Below, in pieces: positions 50,340 through 60,786 of a DNA stretch of 64,000 bases (positions are counted from its first letter, which is position 1; the number at the start of each line of letters is the position of its first letter). The stretch spans positions 1,385,501 to 1,449,500 of the forward strand of contig JAPTOF010000005.1 in the NCBI GenBank assembly GCA_028554755.1, written 5' to 3'. The position numbers were made by a program, and so were the translations under genes. The DNA is from Cordia subcordata (taxonomy: Eukaryota; Streptophyta; Magnoliopsida; Boraginales; Cordiaceae). The notes beneath the pieces are model-generated. The model was given only the letters and a program-made list of their open reading frames with translations, did no database searches and was not told the DNA's origin.

Positions 50340-51232
50340 GGGAGTTTGGTTTTCTTTTCATATATCTTGTTTAGGGTAGATTGCATTATGCGTTTAAAAA
50401 TGGTGAAAATTTTTCAGTTTTGATGCATATTGAGTCATTTATTTCTTTGTTGATCATTGTGTTGGCTTTTGTGATTGACTATATTGATTTATGAAGATAA
50501 GAGGCATTGTGGGGAAATGAATAGAGTGGTTTGAAAACTAAGTCTTGGAGGAGATGCCCTTCAAAGTTGTGGGGAGTGAACCTTGAATAACCCTTGTAGC
50601 CACCCCATAGCTTGGTAGGAAAGAGTGTTGGAAAAGGGTTGTTGATGTGAGTGCCCCTTCCTTGATTGGTTCTTGTTGATGTGCCTAAGCCTTTCTTTTT
50701 CTTTCTTTTTGTGAATACAATACAAAGCATTAAAAGTTCAAAAAAAAAATGAAAAAGGCAAAAAGGTGCAAATATATATATATAAAAAAAATGAAGTGAA
50801 AAAGAGGAAAAGCCAAAGGCACCAAAAAGTTAGTGAATAAGTGCATAAGTGACACAATGTCAACTTAGCACAAGTTATCATCTTTGTAGATACGTGAATA
50901 AGGCTTTTTATAAGCCATTGTGTTTGTATATTCTCTCTTCTTGTCTTTGAGGCTTGGTGCATGTTGGGGAGGCCATGTTAGTTGAGAGAGCACGAAATAT
51001 CAACATCCCGAGTGCGTGAGTTAAGATCCTACGCTTGTGGTGGATTGGCTACTCGAGAAATTCCTACGAGGAACAAGACCCCTTATAAGTAGAGAGAGGA
51101 TCCAAAGAGATTTGGGGATCTCTCCACAATAGGAATGCCTCCTTTATGCTTCTTAGACTAACTTTGATAGAGAGTCAATCCTTTAGGCAATCCATTGTAT
51201 CGACTTTAGAGATAAAATTTAAGATTGGGATT

Positions 51233-51267
51233 ACTTGAGGACAAGCAAGGAGAAGTTTTGGGGGTGT
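51233..51267 (+). other. Element E terminal polypurine module
   Basis: ACTTGAGGACAAGC, then AAGGAGAAGTTTTGGGGG, directly before TGATGTGTTGTG. Confidence 0.75.
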
Positions 51268-51322
51268 TGATGTGTTGTGTTTTTGTGTGCGTTTGCATTG
51301 TCATTTACCTATATTTTAGAGG
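51268..51322 (+). other. Ancestral LTR start kept only at the 3' side of element E
   Basis: 55 bases, TGATGTGTTGTGTTTTTG up to 'ttttagagg'. They match the first bases of the E-family solo LTR (34823 downward) and of the B 3' LTR (37939 onward), but are absent from the 5' LTR of E. Confidence 0.75.
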
Positions 51323-53131
51323 TGTTGAGTGCTCATAATGATGCATTAGTATAGTGCTTTTGATAAGAATAGGCTTAAGCGTAAACAAATGTGCATATCG
51401 AGTTTAAGAGACAAATTGCTACACTAATTGCTTGTTTTCAATGATTTAGATGAACTTTGGGTTAAGATCAAGATTGGACGATGAAAGGTGATGAAGATGG
51501 GAAATGCACAGGTCTAAGAGAAGACCAGAGGCCGAAAAGACAAAGAATGGAGGAAGAAAGTCAGCCGGACAACCAAGGAAAAAGAGCCGGTCGACCGACC
51601 ACTCCAGAGAGATGGCAAAAATAGCCGGACGACCACCCCTCCAGAGTCAATCGACCGGCTAGTCCAGAGAGCATCATTAAAAAGTCGGTCGAGCTAGGTC
51701 CAGAGGCCGGTCGACCGTCTGCTGAGAACATATAAATAGGGCCCGATTCTGCAGAAAAGAGAGGGGGGACTTTTGGAAGAATAACACACACTTCACACCT
51801 AAAATTCTCACACACTTAACCCTAGATTCCACCCACGTCACACACGCTTTTTACACATTTCTCACTAAGAACCAAGCTTGATTTGGAGGGTTCAAACATT
51901 TTGGAATCAAGTTTGCTTAAAAGCTTTGTACAAGATTAGCTAGGATGAAAGGGAAGCTTCATTATCTCTCTTTCATTCTATTTCCTATTATGATTGAGTA
52001 GACTTGTGTAGGGTGATTTAACTTCTGTAATGGGTTAACTATATACTCTTATGATATGGGATATGATGGCTGAATATATAGACATGTTTCAAATTTTCTT
52101 GTTTAAATGGGTATTTTCTCATTCATGTCTAAGTGTTTGATAAAATGCCTAGATGAGTAACATGTGTATAAATTGAAGTTTGTTTGTTACTAAACACATC
52201 TAATCCATGTTATAATCATGTCTATGTGTTTATATGTGGATGCTATGAACTGGGTAATACTTTTATTCATGTCTATATGTATATTTGCATGCCTAGTAAT
52301 GAGCATAACTTCAATAACGCATACGTGTTGGTTGTTAATTATTTCTAATGGTGTGAACTGAACACGACGATTTTTGGTAGTTGAATAGGTTCCATTATTC
52401 ACGAGCACCTTGGCCTTGAACATGTATGAATGCACTAACAAGTCAAATCCTGCTGTAGTGACCTTAGAATGACGAAGTGTAATTTAGGGCTAGTCTAGAC
52501 TGAGTCTCCTTTGGCTTTAAATCCAGCCAATAGGTTTCCGGATAGGTTTAGTCGACCTTAGCAACAATAGGTCTTGGCGTTAAATCCAGCCAAAGGTTTA
52601 GGTACTAAGGTAGGTTCATTCTAAGTCACCTAGGAAGTTAGTTAGTTACTCTTGAGGCCCTAGGTCATAAGGACCACGCCGTAGCTCTAGGGGGCGCCGC
52701 CTAGGGACGGACCCGCACCGAGTCCTATGGGAAAATTAGGACACTAACTAGCAACCTAGTTAAGAGCACTCATGATAGTTAGCCATCATCCCTTAATCCC
52801 ATAGCGGTTGAGTATAGAATTACCCATTCATAAGTCAAAGTCACCCTAACACCTTCTCAATTGTTAGTTCCCTCTTGACCAACTTGTGCTCCCATTTTTC
52901 ATATTCATAGTTTAGTTTCATTTCCTTTACCTAGAGCTCCCGATAATCCAAAACCCCAAAAATATGCCTAGTTTAGATCTTTCTTTTTGGCACTTTCTAG
53001 AACACTAAGCATAGAATTCTTCCACATTGTTCTCACCTCCCTGTGGTTCGACACCCGCACTTGTGTACACTATATTGCACTATCCGTACGCTTGCGGGTC
53101 TTTTAGAGCTTGCACTTGAAAGACGACAACA
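51323..53131 (+). mobile_element. Element E 3' LTR
   Basis: Parallel to 42070-43876 over its length (1809 versus 1807 bases), ending ACGACAACA before the TTCAT duplication. TATAAATA at 51731-51738. Confidence 0.9.
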
Positions 53132-53136
53132 TTCAT

Positions 53137-53245
53137 TCTTGCCCATCTCATTTATTACACGATCCCTTTCCTTATACCTTTTGCGCTTTGATGATTATTA
53201 GGAAATTTGTGCCATGCAACTTTAAACATGTTTTACTCTAACATT
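53137..53245 (+). other. A2 interior resumed after element E
   Basis: Continues the A-family interior exactly as the uninterrupted A1 copy does at 23806-23921. The reading frame has little left to code here. Confidence 0.7.
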
Positions 53246-53290
53246 GGCGCCCGGCTAAAGGCGTTAAATCCAGCGCTACTAGGAGGCGCC
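53246..53290 (+). other. A2 post-coding stem-loop
   Basis: GGCGCC at the start pairs with GGCGCC at the end around 'gcgttaaatccagcgctact'-type sequence. A1 has GGTGCC/GGCACC at the same places. Confidence 0.6.
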
Positions 53291-53790
53291 CTAGGCTTGT
53301 TCCTTTTTTCCTTATTTTTCTTGTATTTATTTGCCTTTGCCTTTGTATGTAGTAGATTAGTTTTCTTGTACTTATTCTTCCTTTGTATATAATAGATTAG
53401 ATTGCTTTTGTTTATCTTACCTTTTAATAGTTTAGGCTTTCTTTTGTTTGTTTTCATTCTTAGTAGGTTAGATTTTTGCTCTCTTACTTGTTCTTGCTCC
53501 TTTTCTTCACTTGCGCATCAATCCTTTACCCTTTGTATACATCCTACTTTACCATTTCAAATGTCAATGTGAGCTTGCATCATATTATCTTTTAATCTCT
53601 TCTTTGTTTTTTTTTGAGCATTAGTGCTTTTTATAAAGATGGGGCTAGTAGATGATCAAACATCATTGGCATTTAGGACTTCTATGCAAACAAGGTTATA
53701 TCGCTTCATTCTTTACTTGTCCCTATCTATCCCTCTCCATATTCCCTATATGTGTTTCATGTGCTTGCTTGTTATGCTTACATGCTATTT

Positions 53791-53825
53791 GCTTGAGGAA
53801 AAGCAAAGTTTAGGTTTGGGGGTGT
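53791..53825 (+). other. A2 internal polypurine module
   Basis: GCTTG-AGGA-AAAGC (one change in the stem), then AAAGTTTAGGTTTGGGGG. It lies 940 bases before the terminal module. Confidence 0.7.
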
Positions 53826-54730
53826 GGTTGCTCATTTATTGTTTATATCATATATGGGATAGATTTGCTTGCCATATCTTATTTTTGCTTAAAATGTGTT
53901 CAAATTTTTCAATTTTTTGCATATTTTAAGTTGGTTTATCTCCATGTTGGTTGGAGAGTTGGCTTTTGCTATTGACTTAATTGACTAGAGAAGATGAGGG
54001 TGTATTGTGCCGAGTAAATGGAGTGTGAGGCATGACCTAGACTTCAAAGAAAATCCTTTTGAAAACTATGGGGAGTGAGTATTTCTAAGAATGCACCTTG
54101 TAGTTTCCCCACAACTTAGTTGGAAAAAGTGTTTTTAAAGGGTTGTTGATATGAGTGCCCATTCCTTGATTGGTTCTTTTAGTGTGCCTTAGCTTCTTCT
54201 TTTTCCTTTCTTTTTGTTCTATGTTATGTATTGAGAAAAAGTGCAAAAAAAAATGAAAAATGCAAAAATGAAAAAAAATGAGAAAAAGCCAAAAAGGCAA
54301 GAAAAAGATTGAAAAGTGAAGTATGTTGAATAAGTGTCAAGTGACACAATGTCAATTTGACACAAGTATCTCTTTTGTTCTTTCATGTATTATGGATAAG
54401 GCTTTTACGTCAATGTGAGTCATTGTGATGTATCTTCTCTTCCATGTATCTTTGGGGCTAAGTGCATATTGTGAGGCTATGTTAATTGATAGGGTATGAA
54501 GTATCAACATTTCGAATGCGTGAGTTAGAATCCTAAGTTTGTAGTGATGTTAGCTACTTGGTAAGTTCCCAAGGGATGAGAGACAGTTATTAAAAGGAAG
54601 ATCCGAAAAAGACTAGGAAGGCCCTTATAGGAAAGGAATGACCCCTCATAACCCTTGAAGCCGAAAAGATAGCAAGTCAAAGCATTTGGCAACTTTTTCA
54701 AAAGCATGAGGATAGACTTCATTTAGGCTT

Positions 54731-54765
54731 GCTTGAAGACAAGCAAGGGGAAGGTTTGAGGGTGT
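54731..54765 (+). other. A2 terminal polypurine module
   Basis: GCTTGAAGACAAGC, then AAGGGGAAGGTTTGAGGG, directly before the 3' LTR. Confidence 0.75.
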
Positions 54766-56239
54766 TGATGTGTGTCATTTGTGCGTGTTTGCATCTAGTT
54801 TTTGCATGCATATTTAAGGGTGTCCAGAGTATATAATTGAGTGCACTTAGTATAAAGTTTACGCATATTTGTTAATATTTGTACATAATGTATTTAGATG
54901 CATAAATACGACACTAAGTGTTATATTTCATGTTTTAGGAGTGTTTTGGAAGGGTTCGAGCTTACATGAGGAAGAAATGAGCTAACGAATGAAGACCGAA
55001 AGAAAAGGGATAAAGAAAGAAGCATTCTAACCCAGCTAGACGACCTTGAAGAAGAGCCGGTCGATCGGCCAAGTCAGAAAGCCCCTATTATTAAGCCATT
55101 CGAGTTCATCAAGGAGCCAGTCGACCGGCTGTGCAATGAAGCTGTTTATAAATTACCCGTTTTAGCTCATTTTCTGGAAGGAACTCTATTTTCTTAAAAT
55201 CCTAATAAACCCTAACCTTTTACCCACTTCACCAAACACCCAAAACCACTATCCCACACCAAAGCAAGCAAGGATTGAAACTTGTAACAAGAGATTGAAA
55301 GGTTTTGCTTTGGATTTGAACAAGGGTTTGAAGGGGAGTTTCTTATCCCCTTTCCTATTTTTGTAAATATGCTTTGTGTTTGAGTAAGATCTAGGGTTGA
55401 TTGATGTTGTATATTAGATTAGGGTTATGAATATTGATTTATGAATATCTTTGGTTATTAATACATGCTTCTTTACATTGATTAATGGCATGAATCAATA
55501 TGTCTATGTGTTGATAATCAAACATGTCTATGTGCTTGTTAAAATGTCTAAGTGAAGTTGCATGTGTTATTTTGTGCTTAAATGCTTTCGGTAGTGGTGT
55601 CACCTTAGCCTTAATCCATGCTAACGGCATGAGCCCTATTTGCAACTAAGTGTGTTGATTGATATGCTTAATTAATGACTTGTGTGATAGGAGTATACCT
55701 CTAGTCTAAAACAATACTAAAAGGGTACCCATTAGCACTAGTTAATGCTTTAGGAGTCTAATCTCTAGTCTGAAACAATACCAATAGGTTAGTTTCTTGA
55801 GTAGGACATTGATCAACACAAAGGAGAACTTAGTTAATTAAAATCGAGGTTAATTAGTTAAGAACTCTAGAGAGCAACCAAACCATAGATAGACCGAATT
55901 GTTATAATAGCCCGAGTCTAGTAGCAATGCAATCGCCTGAGATCCCCTTCAATCTTGTAGAGCTTTATTTCCTTAGTTTGGCACCCTAGGTTCCTCCATT
56001 AGACTAGCTTAGCTTAGGTTTATTTTTCTTTCCCCGAGCTCCCTTTGATCCTAAATAAAGCACACACACGCACGTAGCTAGTTTTAGGCACCGAGCACGT
56101 AGAGATCAAACTAAGGTCGCCTCCCTGTGGAGACAATACCCGTTCACACGCACTATACTAGACACGGTTCATACACTTTCGGGTGTAAAATTTGGTTATA
56201 TTTGTGATTCATTTTCACATACTACTGAGAGCACGATCA
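54766..56239 (+). mobile_element. A2 3' LTR
   Basis: Begins TGATGTGTGTCATTTGTG, ends GAGCACGATCA, parallel to 38959-40434. TATAAA at 55147-55152 lies after GTCGACC-type motifs (55056-55135). Confidence 0.85.
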
Positions 56240-57107
56240 CTTATATTCATGTCTATGTGTATGTTTGCTTGCCTAGTAGTAAATATGACCTCAATATTTT
56301 CATGCATGTTGGCTCAAAAGTGCTTTTAATGGTGTAATCTAAGCATGACGATGTTTGGTAGTTGAATAAGCCCCTTTATTCACGAACACCTTGGCTTAGA
56401 ACATGTATGAATGTGCTAATAAGTCAAATCCCGCTATAGTGACCTTAGAATGACAAGGCATAATTTAAGGCTAGTCTAAATCGAGTCTCCTTTGACTTTA
56501 AATCCAGCCAACAGGTTTCCGTATAGATTTAGTCGACTCTAGCAACACTAGGTCTTGGCTTTAAATCTAGCCAATGATTTAGGGACTAGGGTAGGTTCAT
56601 TCTAGGTCACCTAGGAAGCTAGTTAGTCACTCTTAAGGCCCTAGGTCATGAGGACCACGTCGTAGCTCTAGGAGGTGGCACTTAGGGACGGACCTGCATT
56701 GAGTTCTAGAGAGAAATTAGGGCACTAACTAAGCAATCTAGTTAAAGAGCAATTGCTGATTAAGCCATCCTATGTAATCCCATACTATTTGAGTCTAGGA
56801 TCAACCATTAACCAGTGGATGCCACCCTAATCCCTTCCATTTGTTAGTACCCTTAAGATAGTTTGTTTTAATACTTTTCCACTCCCATAGTTTAGTTTTA
56901 TTTTTTTTAGCTAGAGCTCCAAATCATTCAAAAACACCAAAAATAGTTAGTTTCGGTTTCCTTTTAGGTATTCTCTAGGACATAGACACAGAATCCATCC
57001 CACAACATAGCCTCCTTATTGTTCGACACCCGTTCTTGCATACATTACACTGCAACAATCCATGCACTTATGGGTCTTTAGAGCTTGCACTCGAAAGACG
57101 ATCATCA
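56240..57107 (+). mobile_element. Element B 3' LTR, right part
   Basis: Resumes with CTTAT and 'attcatgtctatg', parallel to 27710-28582, and ends ACGATCATCA. Confidence 0.85.
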
Positions 57108-57376
57108 TAGAGTTTTTGTTCCTTAGCTTGGCACCCTTTGTTCCTCCATTAGCTTAGGTTTGGATTTAGGTTTTATTAGAGCCCCCTTCAACCAAAAAGA
57201 CTAGAAATACTTCAACACACACTTATAGCTTGTTTTAGGCACCAAGCACATGAGGCCCGAACTAAGGAGCCTTCTTGAGGAAGAATGACCCCGTACTTGC
57301 ATGCTTCACTACGCACGACCCATGCCTTTGCAGGTGTAAAACTAGACACACCAAATTCATGTTGTGAATACTGGCA
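57108..57376 (+). mobile_element. A1 3' LTR, right part
   Basis: Continues the family LTR ('cttagcttggcaccc' onward, parallel to 55968-56239, but diverged in the last 40 bases). The end at 57376 (CA) is placed by the GTAAT duplication at 57377-57381. Confidence 0.65.
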
Positions 57377-57381
57377 GTAAT

Positions 57382-58699
57382 GTTATGTAATGCTCTATGA
57401 TCACAATTCCATCGTTTAAAATGCTCAAATTTGATGCATGATATAACTGCAAGTTCCTATTTTATTCCTCTATTATGCCAACATGATATAATTACGATGC
57501 TATTGGTTTATGCTAACGGACATGCCACATATACCCATAATGATGTATATCCACAATAAATCCAATCCATGATCTATTTGATACCATCGTAATAAATGAT
57601 AGCTTAATAAATAATGTCATGGTGAATTCAAACATTAGTATATAATAACTATTTTTTATGCATGATATCGGGATAGGTCTAGAAACACCAATTTAAGCAT
57701 ATATTTGGATGATCGTTCTACTTATGACTAGAGAAATGGATTAAAGATATCACATGTAACAAAGTCGCAAGTTAAATCGTCAATATAAGATCTTGACATG
57801 CACACTAATCTCTAGGTTTAACATGTTTTCAATAGTAACCAAATTTAAATTACTAAGGTAAGAACTTATCTCGAACTTGGTCTCTTCGAGCCTTGTCTGG
57901 AGTCTTTCCTACCACCTTGACCCCCGGTCCACGTTGGGTGATAATTTGAGCAGAAGAACCATGACTCTCATAAGTCGTTCATCAATAGCTAGCCACGTTG
58001 TTAACAACTTCTGTCCATTAAACGTAATGAAAAAGCATTTTAATTTGTCAAGGACAGAGGCAATGCGCCAAATCATATTTGTATCTAACTTAATAGTGCT
58101 ATTTTTGCAATATTCTTGAGGACCTTACACATAAGTCGACCAAGTTCTTGATCTGGAAATTCATTATACCTAAACATTAACAAAATGCTTACAATTTCTA
58201 GAGAGAAAAGATTCTCTACGAAGTAATTTCTTGCAACAGGACTCGTATAATCAGATAACACTAGGTTTGGACATGAGATCTTAATCTCAATCTCAATCCC
58301 ATTATAACCATTCCCATATTCATCAATGTTACCTGATGAAATACAATAAGATGTTTAAGATTGCAAAGGTAATATCAATCACTTCTATATTTCTAACAGT
58401 ACAATCTGACAACTTCAAATTTTCAAGAAGAAAACGTCGAGAAAAGAGGCTTCGAGTCAAGTCCTTATTAGGGAGCCTTTCATGGGGGATATGCTATTAT
58501 TGCTAATGCTTTTCTCAATGTTGTTATTGATGTCCTATTGCTATCATTTCAAGAACTCACTGTCATCGAGGCCACTGCAGACCAGTTTGGTTCGCATCAT
58601 TTGAACCGAGTTGCGGAACATCTTTTGCAGATGGTTATTTATTGAAGAGCTCTATAACGTTCTCTCTTGATGATGTTCTTTATCAAGAAGTCAAAGATG
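57382..58699. other. Unassigned host DNA right of the nest
   Basis: It continues 12685 in the host. On the minus strand, short open pieces near 58100-57860 (for example DERLMRVMVLLLKLSPNVD) could be exon remnants, but the frame breaks quickly and I recognise no family. Confidence 0.3.
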
Positions 58700-60060
58700 G
58701 TTGTATGTGGCAATATAACTAAAGAGGGGGAGGGGGTGAATTTTGTTATATATGATTTTTAATTAAAATTAATTACACAAAATGCAAACTAAATCAATTT
58801 AAAGAACAAATATGATGTTCCTTAGATAGATATAAATATAATCTAGCAAAATAACCAACTTTTTAGCGTAAAAACAATAAGCACATTAGTTGAGGCATTT
58901 CATCGAACATGTTAAGTGCAAAAGTGAAAATGGCTAAAAATCAAGAAATGAGAGAGAGAAGATAACCCATTTTCAGGTGGTTTGGCAAAGCCTATGTCCA
59001 CTGCCTAAGGATTCTCCCCTTAGGACTTGAATTAATCCTCTACTATCAAGCTTTTTCAAATGTTGGTGAAGCTTAAACCAACTCTTTACACCTATTTAGA
59101 TCCAATCCAAACAACCCAAGCAAAAAACCTCTTTTTGTAAGGATTTCCTTGCACTCAAAGAGCTTTGCAATCTTCCCAAGATAATCAAGCTATGGTGTGT
59201 ATGTATTAACAATAAGAGAAGAGTTTCTTTAAGCTAAATCACTATAGCTTTTAAAAAGCTAGATATGAAAATGAAAAGCTCAAAGTTTGCTTAATATTAA
59301 TGCAAATTTATAGCTCACAAGAATGATTTCCCAAGCAAAATGTGTTTGAAAAGATGAATAATAGCTTAGGAGATATTTGAAATTCAAAATCTAGGGTTAT
59401 TTCCTAATTGGGAGTGAAAAAGGTATTTATAGGAGTGATAATTATACTGTCAACACTCAAAAATAGCAAATTTGCCCAACTGTCAGTCAATGGTCCGGTC
59501 GATTAGATAAGTGACCAGCAGTATACCCATTCCTCTTTGGAATTGCCAGTTGGCCACAGGGCTCTACTGGTCGACCAGCAGAGGGCGACCGGTAGTTCTC
59601 GAATGTAATTCTGGCTTCCAGTTTGCTTCAAAAAGTGCCTATTACTTTACAAGTGTTTCTAGCATGTCCTTGAGAGTTTAAAACATTTGAACAAGAAAAT
59701 AACACATCAAAATTATTTGATAAACAACTTTTAAGATTGAGGACCTGCTTTTGAAGATTAATTTGAAGTTTCTCAAAATTTTTAAAACTCTAAGCACATT
59801 TTGATTTTCAAGAATAATTTTGAAAGAGAAGCACTTAGAAAGAGGTAAGGAAATCATGCAATCATGAGCCATAATATTAAGCACAGTAAAGGCTAAACAC
59901 AAGTAAGCATAACCGGTACCCCTTATGTCATCTCGTCACCTTGTGACTCTCTTTTCTTCTTCTTCAATGATCTTTGCTTGAGTGCTTCCTTCATTCTTTG
60001 AACTAAGCTTTGCGTTCAATCAGAATTCACATCCACCACGAGCTTAGATATCAACTTGAT
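58700..60060 (-). mobile_element. Putative LTR of an unrelated family
   Basis: A 'gagggggagggggtgaattttg' type phrase near 58724-58745 and the 'ggtggtttggcaaagcc' phrase are of a repeat style common in plant genomes. On the minus strand TATAAATA (59431-59424) follows a cluster 'ctggtcgaccag ... cggtcg' at 59488-59602. No partner copy or target duplication is in the window, so the limits are approximate. Confidence 0.4.
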
Positions 60061-60184
60061 AGGACTAATGTGCTAGATGTATTCTAAAAAAGACTATTAG
60101 CAAATATAATTAATTCATTCAAATAAATATGTTTTAGCACTAATTTTCATCATCAAAATAATTACTTAAATTGCATTTATGCCT

Positions 60185-60716
60185 ACAATGGCCCTGAAGG
60201 ACCAGTAGTAACCAAGTAATGATGTAAAGAGATATAGGATTGCCGATAATAGTCAGTGATTATTCTTCTAGCTATTTGGTCGAGAATCTCGTCATCCCGA
60301 TAATGCTTAACTAACACCATTGTCGGGGGATTGAAGCTTCTGCCAAAGCTTCTCCTAGCTGACTTGAGCTATGCTAATAAGCACAGCCAATAATAGTAAA
60401 TTACTCTTTAAATGTGGCCATCCAGGTAACTCCTCATGCTTCCCTTTTGGTTGTTTGTCTTAGTAATTAATCCATGCTCATCGATCACAACCTTTGAGCC
60501 TTTGTGAGTGGTCAACTCATGGAGATGGCATAAGAGTCCCTTATGAAATAAATAAAAAATGCAAAAGAGGACCTCATAGTATACACTAGAAGGTGAATTA
60601 TTGTAAGTACCTGCTATCCTGACAACCTGCAAAATCTCTTCACCGCGTGCAACGATATGTATAAGCCTCGGCAAAAATGAACCAATCTGATTCACTACCA
60701 TATCACAAATAAACAT
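60185..60716 (-). pseudogene. Possible exon remnants of an unrecognised gene
   Basis: Three minus-strand pieces look coding. 60716-60610 reads QIGSFLPRLIHIVARGEEIL and QVVRIA, between an acceptor-like 'tgatatggtag' and a donor-like 'cag|gtact'. 60540-60408 reads LHELTTHKGSKVVIDEHGLI and KTNNQKGSMRSYLDGH. About 60370-60185 reads FNPPTMVLVKHYRDDEIL and DQIARRIITDYYRQS. The frames do not join cleanly at the splice-like sites. I do not know the family. Confidence 0.3.
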
Positions 60717-60786
60717 TTTTTAAAGGTGCACGCACCAATCTCTTCGCCATATATTTTACCTATAAGCCTCAACATGATAGTAGCTT

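Larger units (their letters stand above)
49874..51232 (+). other. Element E 3' region without an env-like frame
   Basis: 1.36 kb between integrase and the terminal polypurine module. It holds the stem-loop, the internal polypurine module, and an A-rich low-complexity stretch at about 50715-50830. Other Athila elements often have an env-like frame here; I find none. Confidence 0.7.
42070..53131 (+). mobile_element. Element E, youngest Athila-type Ty3/gypsy retrotransposon
   Basis: An 11,062-base insertion with perfect TTCAT duplications at 42065-42069 and 53132-53136. The LTRs (42070-43876 and 51323-53131) differ at only a few positions per hundred. The order is primer site, gag, protease, RT, RNase H, integrase, 3' region, which is the Ty3/gypsy order. 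The RT and protease motifs are of the Athila lineage. No env-like frame is seen. gag and the protease-RT link are broken by single-base changes, so the copy is defective although the RT-integrase part is open. Confidence 0.9.
38959..56239 (+). mobile_element. Element A2, second copy of the non-autonomous A family, with element E inside
   Basis: CTTAT duplications lie at 38954-38958 and 56240-56244. Own sequence: 38959-42069 and 53132-56239, about 6.2 kb. The LTRs are 1476 and 1474 bases. The primer site and both polypurine modules are present. The interior codes only for the zinc-knuckle protein. The cis signals are complete, so it could have been moved by another element's proteins. Confidence 0.85.
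26687..57107 (+). mobile_element. Element B, older autonomous-type Athila element, with nested insertions
   Basis: The parts that belong to B are 26687-32945, 34829-38958 and 56245-57107, about 11.3 kb. The flanks CACAG (26682-26686) and TAGAG (57108-57112) are a target duplication that has drifted at two positions. The element has LTRs of 1.9 kb, a decayed primer site, and gag, protease, RT, RNase H and integrase in the Athila order, all with stops and frame changes. It is more decayed than E. Confidence 0.8.
12691..57376 (+). mobile_element. Element A1, outermost non-autonomous LTR retrotransposon, with nested insertions
   Basis: GTAAT duplications lie at 12686-12690 and 57377-57381. The parts that belong to A1 are 12691-13734, 22113-26686 and 57108-57376, about 6 kb in all. 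Element C splits the 5' LTR and element B splits the 3' LTR. The family is the same as A2 at 38959-56239. A1 has lost the end of its 5' LTR, its primer binding site and the start of its reading frame through a deletion near 22416, so this copy can no longer be reverse-transcribed in the normal way. Confidence 0.75.

Noticed and set aside
49874..51232. Env-like third frame expected in some Athila elements
   Set aside because: I looked in the 3' regions of B and E; only short frames without a signal peptide plus transmembrane pattern occur.
57877..58119. 80-codon plus-strand frame right of the nest
   Set aside because: No family features, no conserved copy, and competing frames on the other strand look equally plausible.
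58724..58745. G-rich run read as a polypurine tract of a plus-strand element
   Set aside because: No LTR pair or coding sequence lies to its left, and the nearby TATA box and palindromes point to the minus strand.
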